Below, in pieces: positions 1-12,049 of a DNA stretch of 64,000 nucleotides. Positions within the stretch are counted from its first letter, which is position 1. The number at the start of each line of letters is the position of its first letter. The stretch covers positions 990,808-1,054,807 of the forward strand of contig MU001671.1 in NCBI GenBank assembly GCA_010093515.1, given 5' to 3'. Made by a program: the position numbers and the translations under genes. The notes beneath the pieces are model-generated. The model was not told the DNA's origin and did no database searches. It saw only the letters and a list, made by a program, of their open reading frames with translations. Source of the DNA: Lineolata rhizophorae (lineage: Eukaryota; Ascomycota; Dothideomycetes; Lineolatales; Lineolataceae).

Positions 1-406
1 CCCGTTCCTGAAATTCAGATCCGGTCCAGGAACAGGCCGCAGGCGTCAACGGCATTGTTCCGGGCCAGCAGCTGCCTGTTTCACTTCATTCATCGCCGGC
101 CTGCATTGTTTTGAAGCCGCTGCCCTTATTGTTCTGTGTTTTCACTCCCTGCCCTGCCAACCTGCCTGCCTGCTGCCTGCTGCTCTTGGCCGTCTTCGCT
201 ACTTTCTTGTGCTTGCAGCGCCCCATATACCCTTCTTCCGTTTTCTCTCTCTCATCCGAACTATCACCACCTTGCTTCTGTCTGCCCTGCTCCCTTCCGC
301 CTCACTCTCGATCCCGGCAAGCTTCAGCAGACAAGTTCTTGGTTGGTTCCCTTCTTAACAGACGAATATCTTCTTCTCCGCCTCACACGATCTCTCGCCC
401 GCCTAC
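1..406 (+). promoter_or_regulatory. 5' leader/promoter region of the first gene
   Basis: No credible gene is visible. The stretch is pyrimidine-rich from about 120 to 400 (Ctt, ctctctctc and ccctgc runs), as is common in 5' leaders of filamentous ascomycetes, and runs directly into the ATG at 407. Short open frames here carry no recognisable motif. Confidence 0.45.
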
Positions 407-2191
407 ATGCAGAACTTGATGATGCAGAGACGCGCTGCGCGGTCCGGGGCAGCCCCGGACGACGATCATACGAGCCTTTTGGGCACATCGCGTAAGTTCA
501 CTTGTCTCCCATGCACGGACAGACCACCTTCTAATACACAAGACTTTGCCCAGTTGAAATATCCGACCTCTCGACGTCGAGCCTGGGAGAGGCGCAGGAC
601 TCGTTCAACACGCTTGGACAGACATCGTCGACACAGTCGACGCCGCCGAGCCTCGGCTCGGGCACGGCACAGTCGGGCGTGTTCCACGGCCATGGGGCAG
701 GGAATGCGCGCCAGATGATGCGCCGGGTTGCCTCGCGCCCGTACCTGCAGCCCATCACTGAGGGCTCGTCGGAGCGCTCGTCCGGTGGTGCCGGCGAGAC
801 ATCAGACTCGGGTGAGCCCACTTGGGCTGTCAACGGGACCGGCGCGGAGCCCGCGATGCCGTCACGTCCCGCCCCATTCCCGCCGCGTGGCAGCAGCCTG
901 CCAAAGAGTCAGAGCCTCGCCGACGCCAGCGGCCCGGCTGGTGAGCCCGCCGTGCAGCGTCAAGTGTTTGCGGTCCCGCTGGGACCTCACGGCCCGGGCG
1001 TCGTCACCAATGGCGCGCAGCCACCGGCGCGGAACGGACGGCCTGCCAAGGCCGGCTTCTTGAACCGGCTCGCCACCAAGGTGAATCACAAGGGACGGCC
1101 CGTCTCCAAGGCCGTCTCGACCACCTTGTCGAAGCTCGGATTTTCCCGCCGTTCCCAAGAGGCGGTCACTGGCTCGGGTGCCCACGAGCAACAGGCAGGC
1201 CATGGCAACGGCCATGTCAAAAAACCGAACATTTCAGCACCGATTGCAGCCTCGACATCGGTGGCCAACCTTTCCGGCTCGGCGCGTGGTCTCGGAATGA
1301 TTCCGGACGGTAGCAAGAGCGAGCCGTCCTTTGCCAACATGGTGAAGGACGCGGCCAAAACCGTCGACAAGAGCCTGCTCGCCCGGGCCGAGGCCGAAAA
1401 GTACATGGACGCGTCGGGCCTCAAGTTCTGCAACCAGGCCTCTGGCCTGGGCCAGCACGGCGACGTCACCGCCTTCGCCGAGCGTCCCGTGACGCCGCAG
1501 CCGCCCTCGCTCGTCGAGGCTCCGCCGCCGCCGCCAGCCCGCACCCCGGACCGCGACTGGAACAAGGACATCTCGCTCCTCGACACGCCGGAGTTGGCGT
1601 CGACGCCTCGGTATGCCGGCCGCGGCGACAACGGGAAGTTCGCGCGGGCCGCCGTCCAGCAGCAGCCGCCGGCACCGCCCCTACCGCCTCGGATGGAAGA
1701 CGAGACTCGGTCGTCGTTGTCGTCGGCGCGCACCAGGGCCCTCAAGCGCCAGGGCGTCGTGTTCAACGAGTCGCCCATCACGGGCTGGCCAGAGAGCTCG
1801 GCGCCCGGCCGCGTGCCCGGCCGCTTCAACGGGCGCACCTACGAGCTCCTGCACTGGACGCCCTCGCGCGCCCGCGTCAACGGCGGCCTCGAGTTCGACG
1901 CCCTCATGGAGGCCCGCGGTCGCCAGTACGACTGCGACCACACGGACCTGATCGAGCTCGGAAAGGGTAACAAGAAGGCGGAGGACGAGACCGAGGACGA
2001 CAACGACGTCTCGACGGCCCGCGACGACGCGGTCCTGTTCGCGGACCGCCACGGCGGCCCCGCCTCTCTCTGCTCCCCCTTCGCCGACGACGAGTCGGAC
2101 CCGTTCGTCGCGCCCTCGGAGCGCGTTGTCGCCTCCGCCGCCTCCGGTCTTCCCGCCGGCCCGGCCCGCTCCGCCTCGCGTCTCCGCGCCG

Positions 2192-2222
<31 letters not shown>

Positions 2223-2559
2223 CTCGCCATCGCCCGGCCCGGCCTCGGCCGCCTCCTCCCCCGACGCCGCCTCCTCCACCGTCGCCTACCTGACGCGCGT
2301 GGTGGCCCTGGCCGACTACGGCGACGCCGCGGACCGCGACAGGGCGTCGAACGCGGCCCTTGGCGCTGCCGCCGCCGCCGCCGCTGCTCGTGCGGCCCGT
2401 TCCGGCCCCGGCTCGCGCCGTCACGCCGCAGCCGCCGCCCACGCCATGACGCCCGAGCGCGAGGCCCTGCACAGGGGCGTGTATTTCTCGCAGGGCCGCG
2501 GTGGTGATGAGATGGATGAGTTGACGAGGTTGTCGATTCCGGCGAGTGCGATTCAGTAG
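407..2559 (+). CDS. Low-complexity Ser/Pro/Ala-rich fungal protein of unknown function
   Basis: Two exons, 407-491 and 554-2559, give 696 residues. The 62-nt intron starts GTAAGT and ends CAG, and joining it keeps frame (TSL-EISDL across the junction). Much of the protein looks disordered: a basic stretch near residues 180-225 (AGFLNRLATKVNHKGRP), proline runs, an (SP)n tract near residues 575-590 encoded by a ccctcg hexamer repeat, and poly-Ala near residue 635. The more ordered-looking part is around residues 465-500 (NGRTYELLHWTPSRARV, then FDALMEARGRQYDCDHTDL), and the C-terminus ends DELTRLSIPASAIQ. I recognise no enzyme or DNA-binding domain. It is probably a Sordariomycete-restricted cytoplasmic or scaffold protein. 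The start is the first ATG of the exon that splices in phase. Confidence 0.75.
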
Positions 2560-2562
2560 GTT

Positions 2563-2583
2563 GGGGGCCGGGCGGGGGAGGGG
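2563..2583 (+). other. G-quadruplex motif just after the stop codon
   Basis: Four G-runs of 5, 3, 5 and 4 are separated by loops of 2, 1 and 1 nt, starting 4 nt after the TAG at 2557-2559. This fits the canonical (G3+ N1-7)x4 rule on the coding strand. The following ~200 nt stay G/T-rich and C-poor. Folding in vivo is not shown. Confidence 0.6.
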
Positions 2584-2828
2584 AGTGGAGTGGGGTGGTG
2601 GTTGAATGGAAGATTCGTGGAATGATGGTGATGGCATGGTTGGGTGGGTGGAAGACTGACTGGTTGGTGATTGGATGAGCGGTTTGAGGAGTCTCCGGGT
2701 GGTGATGATGAGTCGAGTGGCTTGGATGGTTCTCTGGTGGTGATGGTCGGCTGAGTATCTTCGAAGGTCTCGCCGTGGTTGTGACGACCTCTTGCCTTTG
2801 GATGGTTTGACGGGTTCTTGAGTGGTTT

Positions 2829-2990
2829 TCCTTTTCTTTTGGTCCCGAGGGGCCTCCTATGGATGGCGGATTCTCCCGAGCAGCACGTATCGGTGCTCAC
2901 CTCCTTTTTCTTTTCTTTTCATCATGAAGGGTTTCCTGATAGAAGCGGACTCCCTTGGGCAGCACAATTGGTGCTTGCCTACCTTGTCCT
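2829..2990 (+). repeat. Diverged direct duplication (~78 bp, two copies)
   Basis: Copy A (about 2829-2907) and copy B (about 2911-2990) share the order TTTTCTTTT, then GGG..TCCT, GCGGA, TCCC, GGCAGCAC or GAGCAGCAC, GGTGCT and CCT. Identity judged by eye is about two thirds, and many differences are C-to-T or G-to-A. Both lie in the 3' flank of the preceding gene. No coding potential is seen. Confidence 0.5.
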
Positions 2991-3089
2991 CTTCTCTGGG
3001 TAGTCATGGCTCGGATAGCATCTTAACCAGACGGCAAGTCACTCTTGTTTGCCCTCTTTTCTTTTGACCTTCTTCTGGACATTAACCTT

Positions 3090-6000
3090 TCTTATGGCTG
3101 CTGCTCAACTGTTTTAGAGCGAGTTTTGTAAGATACCCCTTCGGCAGTTTCATGGGCTTCATTTCCTTTTATGAGCTTGGGTCTCTCTTGGTTAACTAGC
3201 AGCTGGTAGATAGCAGTTCTGAGTCTGGTGAGCTTGGTTAACTTTGGGCCACAGTTTCTAGGCTTGGATATGAAATTTGGATGAAGGCTGCTTTTTTTTG
3301 GGTAACGGTTTGTGCTAACATAGTGATTATACATGTACATCGTGATGTGTAGTATAGGTATGTGTTTCGGATTAGCATCGGAGTATATCAAATTTTCATG
3401 GACAATATTTCACCTAAGCTAATGTTTTTAGCTTGTAAGCTCTGCTGCTCTTCTCGCTTCTAGTGGATAATATTGTGATCATAAGTACATTGTTCACGAT
3501 TAGGCTATTTTGACTTCGCATTGAAATTGTATATCAGAGTCTTAGCCTAATTATACGCTTTTTTCTTCAGTCTTTATGTCTTTCTACAATATATTCTCTT
3601 TCTGCATGCTATCTCTTCTCAAAAAACATATTATATTCCACATTGCATATGGCTTTCTATTGTGCGCATCAGTTCCTATGATATACACTGTCCTCTTTTA
3701 TGTGCAACATCCTCTATCGTATATACAGCTTTCTTTAACATGCACTGGTTCCTGGAATATACAACGCTATCTAGATCGCCTGTTAATTTCGATAATAAAT
3801 GTCTATTTCCAAGTTATATACATCAGCTCCACTGAGTATGGTATTCCTACCCTGTATATTTACCCCTGATGAATATATACTCCTGCACTATATATATTTT
3901 TCTGCTTGTGAAGTATTGTTTCCTTTATCGTTGCTTTGTCTTTTTATGTAGAATACGCTTTCCTTGCTCAAATACTTATCCCTATTGCTATTGGAAATGA
4001 CTTGAACAGATAATACACCTTTCTCTGATAAAAATGGTAAGATAACCATTATCCAACCATTTTTGTATATTTACCTCTTCATTGCAATCTTCAATATGGA
4101 TCCAGGCTGCTGTTTATAAGCCTCTTCGATAGTAACTGAAGGAAGTAATCGTTCCCATTTTGCGCGAAGAACATAAATAGCGGTATGTTACTATACATTT
4201 TACAGCCTCATTTGATTATCTTGAACTTTGAAAACAGGAGGAATTGGATACGCAGATTTGAACAATATTCGCTACTGCTAGGTGTATTATGTCAAGAACA
4301 AACTACTCTAAAACTTAGTTAACTAGAAGTATCTTCCCTACTTCGCTAATATTCTGTTATACCGGAATCTCATGAACTTAGATAACGCATATAAGACCGC
4401 AACATGTCCTTACTTAGTCTAACATATTTTTGAAACTTATACTGAGTTTCTACCAAAAATGAAGAGGCTCGTAGCCTTAAACTATCGTGCAACGAACAAC
4501 AATATTCGGACTTTGTTGCAGATATGTTCTACTGTTCAAAATGGATAATTTAATTTGCCTACTTTACTAGTGAAGTAGTCTCGATATTCAAAACTAGAAA
4601 ATAATGAATGCTTACCAGGGAAAGTAAATAGGCTTAAATCAAACCGGATATTATCTACTATATTCGCTAATCTAAGATAGACTTGAAGATTATCTGGTGC
4701 CGATGAATTCCAACCTTGCTTTATTACGAGCCCGTATTCGAAGCTTAAAACTCTCTATTAAACTACAACCGTATACTGACTGGCTCTGGTATTAAATCTA
4801 GTAAAACTTAATCATTCTATACCTGCGCTACTTCCTCCAGAATTTATCCTCGGGCCTATCTTTATAATGTTTATGCAAGAGTAAGAAATCCCTTTTCTAC
4901 TGCTGTAGTTCCTACAGAACGAGGCACTTCCATGTAGCCCAGACCACAATGTAAGGAAAGCGTCGTAGAACCAACTCTATAATATAGTGTAATATCTAAT
5001 CCGTCCTATATTATAATTGATTTCGTTCTCCTTTCTCGCGTATTCTGTGTTCGGGTCGACTCCCCATTGTGAAATGGTAGCTAAACTTGACTTTCAGACG
5101 TACGTCATAGCACGATGTATATTTGACGGCCGAACCACAGGGTCATCTTGAAATTGCTCGACCCCCCTAGAACACACGGTCGTGGAATCTCGATGCAGAC
5201 AATTTAACTAACCGAAGCTCAAATTTCTTTTGAGTGTTTTTATTGTGGCGGTATACCTTCGCAGGGATTGAAATTATTGGCTATCATAGGACAGCTTAGG
5301 TATGAACTTTTCTACATTTAGTTATCTTGTGCCTATCCATCGACAACCTAGCATTTGTTGTACGCAACGCTGGCATCTCCACCCATTCTGTGGTTAGGTC
5401 TTAATACGGGTGCAATTGGTCTGCGCAAATTGCTAAGCCTGGCTGCCTCTGTTGTGTATATATAGAGGTTGCTTCTTGATGATCCCTCGCAATAAATTCG
5501 CGAAAAACATATCTTATAAAAGGTCCCCACTGTGATAGATATATAAATTCATGACAAAGCACGTCGAAAAGAAGAAGCAATGTACGAACCTCCTCCTACC
5601 CTTGCATGTCGCTTCAGCTCCAGCGTGCGACCCGTCCCTACCTTCAACATGTTAGCATTATCATGGATATGCTTTCGTGTCTTTGTACACCACCCTTGAG
5701 ACGTGTTAAGGATGGCTCTACGGATTAGTCGGTGGCATTTTCCATGCGTGTATACAAAAGGATAACAATGCAAGTACAATGCCTTTTTCCCCTAGTAATT
5801 ATTCGCGGGATCGTTGACATTGTTTCCGAACAACTCTCATCATCCCTTGCTAATTCTGTTGCTGGTCAGCTGGCCACTCGGCCATCTTGCAAGCAAACGT
5901 AATGTTTGGGCTAAGCATCTCGCCGCTATAGCTCAAACTAGGACCATGTAGTCTTATCATTACTTGATACATCGAAGATGCTCGGTCAAGCTCGCGTTTA

Positions 6001-6500
6001 TATCATCTCGCTCAAGTAGACTTACTGAAAGTTGAGAGCTAAAATAAAACTACGCAGAATTCATATGTATATACGTAAAGGCCCTAGCTACTACCTAATA
6101 GGCCTTATTAGCTACTATCTATATCATCCATAGAAGATGTTTCAAGCCATACAAGAGAGCTATCGTCATATGCATGCCTAAGACACGTTTTGTAGGGCGT
6201 TGCGTGTCTGTATACGCCAAAACAGCGGAAGTTCGCCTGTTGCTTTCTAGTATATCGATATCTTATGCCTTGTTATAAGCAAACCTCACGTATAGAATGC
6301 CCTTACTCTCAAATCACTGGAGATACAGTACTATTATGAGCAAGAGCATTGTAAGACTTCAGTATTCGGCATGTTTGGCATCCAAGCTTCTTCTAGCCGC
6401 CTTCCCTGCCAAGGAAGGATCAAAGGTACCAATCTCAGGGGTAAGCACATTACTGCAATGCTGGTGTGATCCCAAAGCTAAATTACCAATTTATTAACCT
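3090..6500. other. AT-rich gene-free block, probably RIP-eroded repeat DNA
   Basis: From about 3.1 to 6.5 kb the sequence is markedly more A+T-rich than the flanks, rich in TpA (tatata, ctataata) and broken by stops in all frames. The longest open frames are about 100 codons with no motif. In Pezizomycotina such blocks usually mark repeats mutated C-to-T by RIP. No terminal repeats or transposase/reverse transcriptase motifs are readable, so the source family is unknown. A degenerate tandem array lies inside it. Confidence 0.55.
3585..3982 (+). repeat. Degenerate ~19-bp tandem array (about 21 units)
   Basis: The stretch divides into consecutive units of 17-23 nt (mode 19), each ending in a pyrimidine box TTC, TCC or CTC and carrying a central ATATACA-like core. 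Examples are TATGATATACACTGTCCTC, TATCGTATATACAGCTTTC, TTTAACATGCACTGGTTCC and TACCCTGTATATTTACCCC. The approximate consensus is TATNATATACANTNNTTCC. Units are too diverged to be recent. It reads as an old minisatellite within the AT-rich block. Confidence 0.6.
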
Positions 6501-7183
6501 TCTAGAACGTCTACATTGGCGGCTGTCTACACTGTAGGGAGATGTCAACGAAGTCACGGCGTTGTACACGTCCTGGGATTGTTCTCGGCGACGTTTTTTT
6601 GCCGTGAGTTCATCTCGGCCGGGTACAATGAGAGCTATCCCACATCCCCCCCCCATGTGTTTGGCATGGTCACCTCGATGCCGTTGACAAGGACAACCAC
6701 ATTGATCACGCATTGTTAGTGACAGCTCAGTCTCGACGCATTTTCCCTCCCAGTGAATATCTAGGCAGCCAAATCAGAGTGGGCGTCTGACCCGGAAACC
6801 TCGTGCCCTCGCACTCAAATACCCCACCCTCTCACCTCCACCTCTCTTCTTCCTCTCTTCTTGCTTCCTTGTTTCTTCTCCACACGCGTGTCTCGAACGT
6901 CTGCCCTCACCACCACAACGCAGTCTCTTGACCTGTCTTGTGGCATTCAAATCTTTACAGATTGGACACGCCTTTACTCTCGTTACTCCTTGGCACGGGA
7001 TCGGCCCATCGAAGCAACCCTCCCTACTTTCCTTCATCAGAACAACCCTTGTCAGAGACTACATCGTTCCATCGGATCGGTGTAACACTCTATCGTTGCT
7101 AGACATCCCTCAACACCACTTCTCGGTCTATCCTCTCCAACGCCCACTTATTCTCTCGCTTCAAACAAACAAAATCAGACAAG
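6501..7183 (+). promoter_or_regulatory. Upstream region of the Myb-like N/G-rich gene
   Basis: No gene is seen. Base composition returns to that of the flanks after about 6500. A CT-rich leader (ctcacctccacctctcttcttcc and later pyrimidine runs) precedes the ATG at 7184, whose context is AAG ATG GCT. Confidence 0.35.
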
Positions 7184-10149
7184 ATGGCTCGTGGATGCCT
7201 GTGGTCTGCTGCCGATATCAATTTTCTTCATAACAGAATGAGACACGGATATTTTGTTCTAGGAATCCATTCTCGGGCTTTATACAACTGGGTTGCGACC
7301 CAGTTCCACGCCAACCCGGCTTTGCGGCCGCGTGATTACCACGCGGTACGCACACAGTGGGGACGCCACGAGCGTACCCACGTGGATTTTGATGAGCGCC
7401 GGCGGGCAAACCTGCCTGGCTACTCTCGGCGGACCGCTGCAGCCATTGCTCGCCGACGCCGCCGCGGAAATCAGAATCGAGGCCACGGCCCTACCGGTGC
7501 TGCTCCAGTGGCGGCGCCTAATACTGGAAATGGCCAGCCGGTCTCGGGTATGGCTGGTAACGGCAATTCACAGGCCGTTCAGAACCCGGTTCACCAGGCC
7601 CAGCCCACCCACAGCGCCGGATGTGAGGATGATGAGAATGATGAAGATGATGCCCCGGGCGATCTCGACGACGACGTCAACGACTTCAGCAAGGCTGCGG
7701 AGGGCGAGAACAATCAAGAAGACGAAGATGTCGAGGGCTCGGAACAGCTCAGCGTTTCTCCTGCTGCAGTTGAAACACCTACAGAGCAACCTGGACTTAG
7801 TTCACTAGCTCAGGAGGTTGAGGAGTTTCGTGCTTCCCAACGCGTTGGAGACCACATTGGAGACCGCGTTGAAGACCCTGCCGAACAGTCTAGGCTTTCA
7901 GAACTGCCTTCCTTTATAGGCCTGGACGAAGAAAGTTTGGAGGATGATAACGCTGTCGACAGTACTGAACAGTCTGCGATGCCTTCCACCTTCCCTTTCC
8001 TTGGAGAGCTAAATGAAGAACGGAACTTGGAATATGATAGCTTCTTCGATCCGTCTCCTGGGTTCGAGCTTCGTCAGGCTACGTATGGTATCCCTCAAAA
8101 CACAACGCCTCAAGACGCTACAAACGGATACAACTACGGAGCTACGGAAGGCTATACGGATCCGAACTTGGTAAGTGTTTTCTAAAATGCTACATACCTA
8201 CTACAGTTGTAGCTGACATGATCTCCACACAGGCCGACGGGTTTTTCAACGATGCTGGATATGGCAACATCGGTAACGACAATTTCGGCGGCCCCGTTCA
8301 CCAGGCTATGAACGGACCTGATTACGGAACGACTCAGGGCAACGGCCTTTTTAATGACACTGGATATGATAGCATGGGCAACGTTAACGTTGACGGCACC
8401 CAGTACAACAATTTCATGGCCGGCGAAAGTATGGGTTATGCATCTACGAGTCATACCGGCATGGGTTATTATGACCAGACTCAAAACAACCCGGGCATTC
8501 AGAACGGTTTGGGCCATGATTACGAGATTCAGAATGGCATGGGACATGATTACCTGACTCAGAACGGCATTGGCCATGGTAATCAGTCTCTGAACAGTAA
8601 CAGCTATACCGCCGCGGCCAATGCTGGAATGGCTCAAGAGGAGACGGATATGAATGCGTCCCGTTTGCACCAATCAGGTCCCTTGATGACACCGCCTGAG
8701 ACGTCTCCTGAGGATGAAGCATTCCCAGTCAATCTGGCTCCGTTGAATCGCCCGGCCAATCCGCCTCGCGCCCAGTACTCCTATGTGACCACTTCCACTG
8801 GCGCAAAGAAAGTCATTAAAAAGGTTGCAAGCGGAACGCCTTCTGTAGGGCTTCAGTCGGCTTCGGGAAGCCCCCCGGCCCCCTTGAATGCCCCGGCTAA
8901 CCCGCCTCGTGCCAACTGCTCCCACCAGAGCACTCCCGCCACCCCTGCTAGGCCGCCGTCGGAGACTTCACAACGCCAGATTGTTGACTCGTTCCTCAAC
9001 CAGATGAACAATGGGGATGAACTAAGTTTCAACGTAAATTCACCGGCACTCACTCAGCCTGCTGCCCCTCCGACGCCCACTGGGTTGGCTGGTGAAATGT
9101 TGCATATGGTTCCACCCCCTACACCCACTAGCCCTATTCACGGGTCTAGCCTTGGGCATCGCAAGCGTAATGACGATGATGAGGATGCCGATAACGAAGA
9201 CGGGCGCAAAGCCAAGCGGGCTAAGAAAGACAACGACCAGTCGAAAGCGCCCGCTCAAGCCAATGGTACTACCCTCGGCCGTTGTCGCCGCCGTCGCCGC
9301 CGAGACGATGACGATGACCATGTAGAGGAGGAGGATGGTCACAAGATGAAGCGTCGCATGGTGGAAAAGGACGACAACCAGGCCCAAGAGCCTGCTGCGA
9401 CTTCCCCGACGCCAGCACAGGCTCCTGTTCCCGAGCCCGAGCCTGATGTCGCCCCGGCCCCAGCAATTGCTCTACCCTTCCCCGAATTTACGTCAATCGA
9501 GCCATTGGATTGGGCGCCTACTTGGACTTCTGGCTTTGGCCCAATCGAGCCTAGCGTGCTCGAAGGTACCATGTTCAACGACGGCTTCAATTTCGATGCC
9601 TCGTTCTTCCCCGGCTTCGAGACCTTCCAGAACTACGCGCAGAACGGAGAGAACGAGAACGCTGGTCAGGAGCTGGACGGGGTCAACCCTTTGAACGAGG
9701 ACCACGGTCAGGGCGCTGCTGAGCCCACCGTGACGAATACTTTGGGCGCTACGGAAGACACCGACCACGTCGAGACCGGAATGGAGCAGCCCCTGCATAA
9801 CAACCTCGAACAGTTCCCCACTGTGGTGCCGGATAGCCCGGTCCTTCAGGCTGAGGCGGACAATAACTTCCCCGGCCAACTTCATGTGATGCTGCCTGCC
9901 GCGGCCCAGGAGGATTCTTTCGATCTTCTCGCATTTGTTGGTGGGGCTCAGCCAGATGTTCAGGAGGGCGCTGGGACGGGGGCTTTCGACAGCGGTGCGC
10001 CTTTGCTGGATAATTTCGACTTTGATCCGACCTCCTTCGACTTGGATGCCTTTATGCGGGAGGAGAATTGGTTGCAGGACGAGGTGGCCCAGCCTAACGA
10101 GCTCGAAAGCCAGGGTGAGAAATTGAACTTGGCAGCAAGTGTCAATTGA
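7184..10149 (+). CDS. Large acidic N/G-rich protein with Myb/SANT-like N-terminus (putative regulator)
   Basis: Exons 7184-8170 and 8233-10149 join in phase 0 across a 62-nt intron (GTAAGT to CACAG), giving 967 residues. Residues ~4-65 have the spacing of a Myb/SANT-like helix bundle (CLWSAADINFL, LYNWVATQFHANP, YHAVRTQWGRH), followed by an Arg-rich stretch (AAAIARRRRRGNQNRG). Acidic segments follow, then a prion-like N/G/Y/M-rich region with internal repeats (FFNDAGYGNIGND versus LFNDTGYDSMGNV; NGLGHDYEIQ, NGMGHDYLTQ, NGIGHGNQS). Two repeats PLNRPANPPRA/PLNAPANPPRA and two bipartite-NLS-like clusters (KAKRAKK; RCRRRRRRDDDDD) come next. The C-terminus is acidic-hydrophobic (FDLDAFMREENWLQDE), resembling an activation domain. 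Basic N-terminus, NLSs and acidic tail suggest a nuclear regulator, but DNA binding is inferred. It is flanked by gene-poor DNA. Confidence 0.8.
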
Positions 10150-10604
10150 TTGCGCGACGACACTAGCCTTGAACAACTCGAAAGAAAAACGAAACCGGAG
10201 AAAGAAATGATGGTCTGAATTAGTTACTTTTCATTTCCTGTTGAAGAGCTTTCTTGCATTTGGTTTGTGGGTCATTGATTCATTGAAGGTTTTGAGAATT
10301 GGTAAGTACAATTCCTTGGATGCGCCTGAAGGAACGGCTTGCTGACTTTGAAATTTTGGACAGAGCAACACTCATAAAGGCCGGATCAGCAATTTTGTAA
10401 TCGAGAAAGAGACAGTCTTATGCGACTTGCGAACTGGGATTGGGAAGTCTGAGGTTGGAGAGACGGAGCTCAGATGAAGAAGAGAGCTCAGGAGACTTCA
10501 TGTTAGAGTATTGTTTCGGATCCTTGCTTTAAGTCTTGAAGTTTTTTGTCAGTTGCTGTTTTTGGTTACATTTCGAGTTTTTCCATGCGCTATATTCTGG
10601 CTTA

Positions 10605-10830
10605 TGCTCTTCTTTTCTTGCTGTGCTTTGCCGCCTTCTTGCTAGTTTTCCTGCTAGACTTGCTGGCCTCCTTGCTCTCTCCTTGATGGCTTTTCTGCTA
10701 GTTTTCTAGTGGTTTTCATGCTGGCTTTCTTGATGCATCTCATTCCGTCTTTCTTGAGGTTTTCATGCCGATCCTCTTGCTGGTTTCTTGGCTTTTTCTC
10801 TTTTAGATTCCTTTTCGGGGCCGTTTGCTG
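10605..10830 (+). repeat. Degenerate CTTGCTGG/CTGCTAG-type repeat tract
   Basis: Variants of CTTGCTGGCTTTC recur every ~12-20 nt: TTCTTGCTAGTTTTC, CTGCTAGACTTGCTGGC, CTTGATGGCTTTT, CTGCTAGTTTTC, CATGCTGGCTTTC, CTCTTGCTGGTTTC. Unit boundaries are fuzzy. It looks like an old simple repeat and has no coding signal. Confidence 0.4.
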
Positions 10831-12049
10831 ATCCTGATTTTGGACTTATTGCTTGCCCTATTGCCATCTTCTATTTTGATCAATGCTTCTGTTTCTTTTG
10901 CTTTTAGTCTTGGGTTGGGTATTCCTGCTGCTATGATTTGTTACTGGAATTGCTTTTCCGTGGAAATTGCACCACTGACGGAGAATCGGCATTGAAAAGA
11001 TTGGGCCTGCAGGGCTTAAAAGCGTTGAACTTTTGCTAATTGCAGGCGATTTCTGCGTGCTACTTTGGTTAAGTATTATTGCCTGTTTTCTTTTTGTGTA
11101 TGATCGGCTTACCTTAAAAGAGTTTGCCTTCCACTTCGGCAACACTCCCTAGATAATCCGTGATCCCCTTGCAAGATCTCTTGCAGAACTGATTCAGAAG
11201 TTCTATTATGCCCCACATGCGCCGCCTGCCATTGGAAAAATGAGGGAACCGACGTAACGAACGCCCCACACACGGATCGCTCTTTCGCCACAAACGGTGT
11301 GGCTCTTTCTTATTCTTTTTATTCTTTTCTGGTCTATTTCTTTGAGTTTTTCGCCACGATTGGAAGAAATGACCATGGTTAGCGTTTAGATTCATGATGC
11401 CACAGGACTCTTGCCAAAGATAACCCTGCCTCCTCATTTTTGAAGGAACCATCTTCTCGGGATATCTGGATCTGGAGCTAATGCCACGAGCTGCTTGTTC
11501 TGCACGCTCGAACTTCGAAGCGGCTTACTTACTTCGTTTTGACTAGGTCTACATCTTTTCCTTTGTTGCGGAGATGTGGTCAAGTTCCGCTTTGATTCTT
11601 CGGCACATTGTCTCTTCTATACAAAACAACCGAGGCTTGCTTGCATAACCAGGCGAGTCTTTGTTGCCTTCTTTCATTTCCCCCTTTTGAGCCTATCGAA
11701 AAGCTGATTGTTCGGGACGCTCAATCCTTCGACGGCCTTCAGATATGGTTCTACGGAATGATGTGCTGCAATATCCTTCAAAGTGTAACGTTACTACTTC
11801 GCAATTGTTTGGATTAACTTATTCGTTTTATAGTTTAGCATACTCGTGAATACGTGTATGGCAATAAAAATATCTGGCTCCAACGATCCTTTCGTGGCTT
11901 CTTCCCGGAATAGTGTGTACGTGTAATGCATCAAAGCTATACTTGCTAACGCCCGGCAAGCCAAGACCGCGCGAATGCGTAGTTAGGCCATAGAGTATAA
12001 CGGAAGTATTTTTAGCCCCTTCGAGTTTAAATATGCAATCAGTGGAGGA

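Noticed and set aside
1681-2637. 318-codon minus-strand open frame
   Set aside because: It is antisense to the well-supported gene at 407-2559; Gly/Arg-rich translation reflects the GC-rich complementary strand.
3090-6500. Readable transposon or reverse-transcriptase coding sequence in the AT-rich block
   Set aside because: No motif, terminal repeat or target-site duplication could be read; only composition suggests a former repeat.
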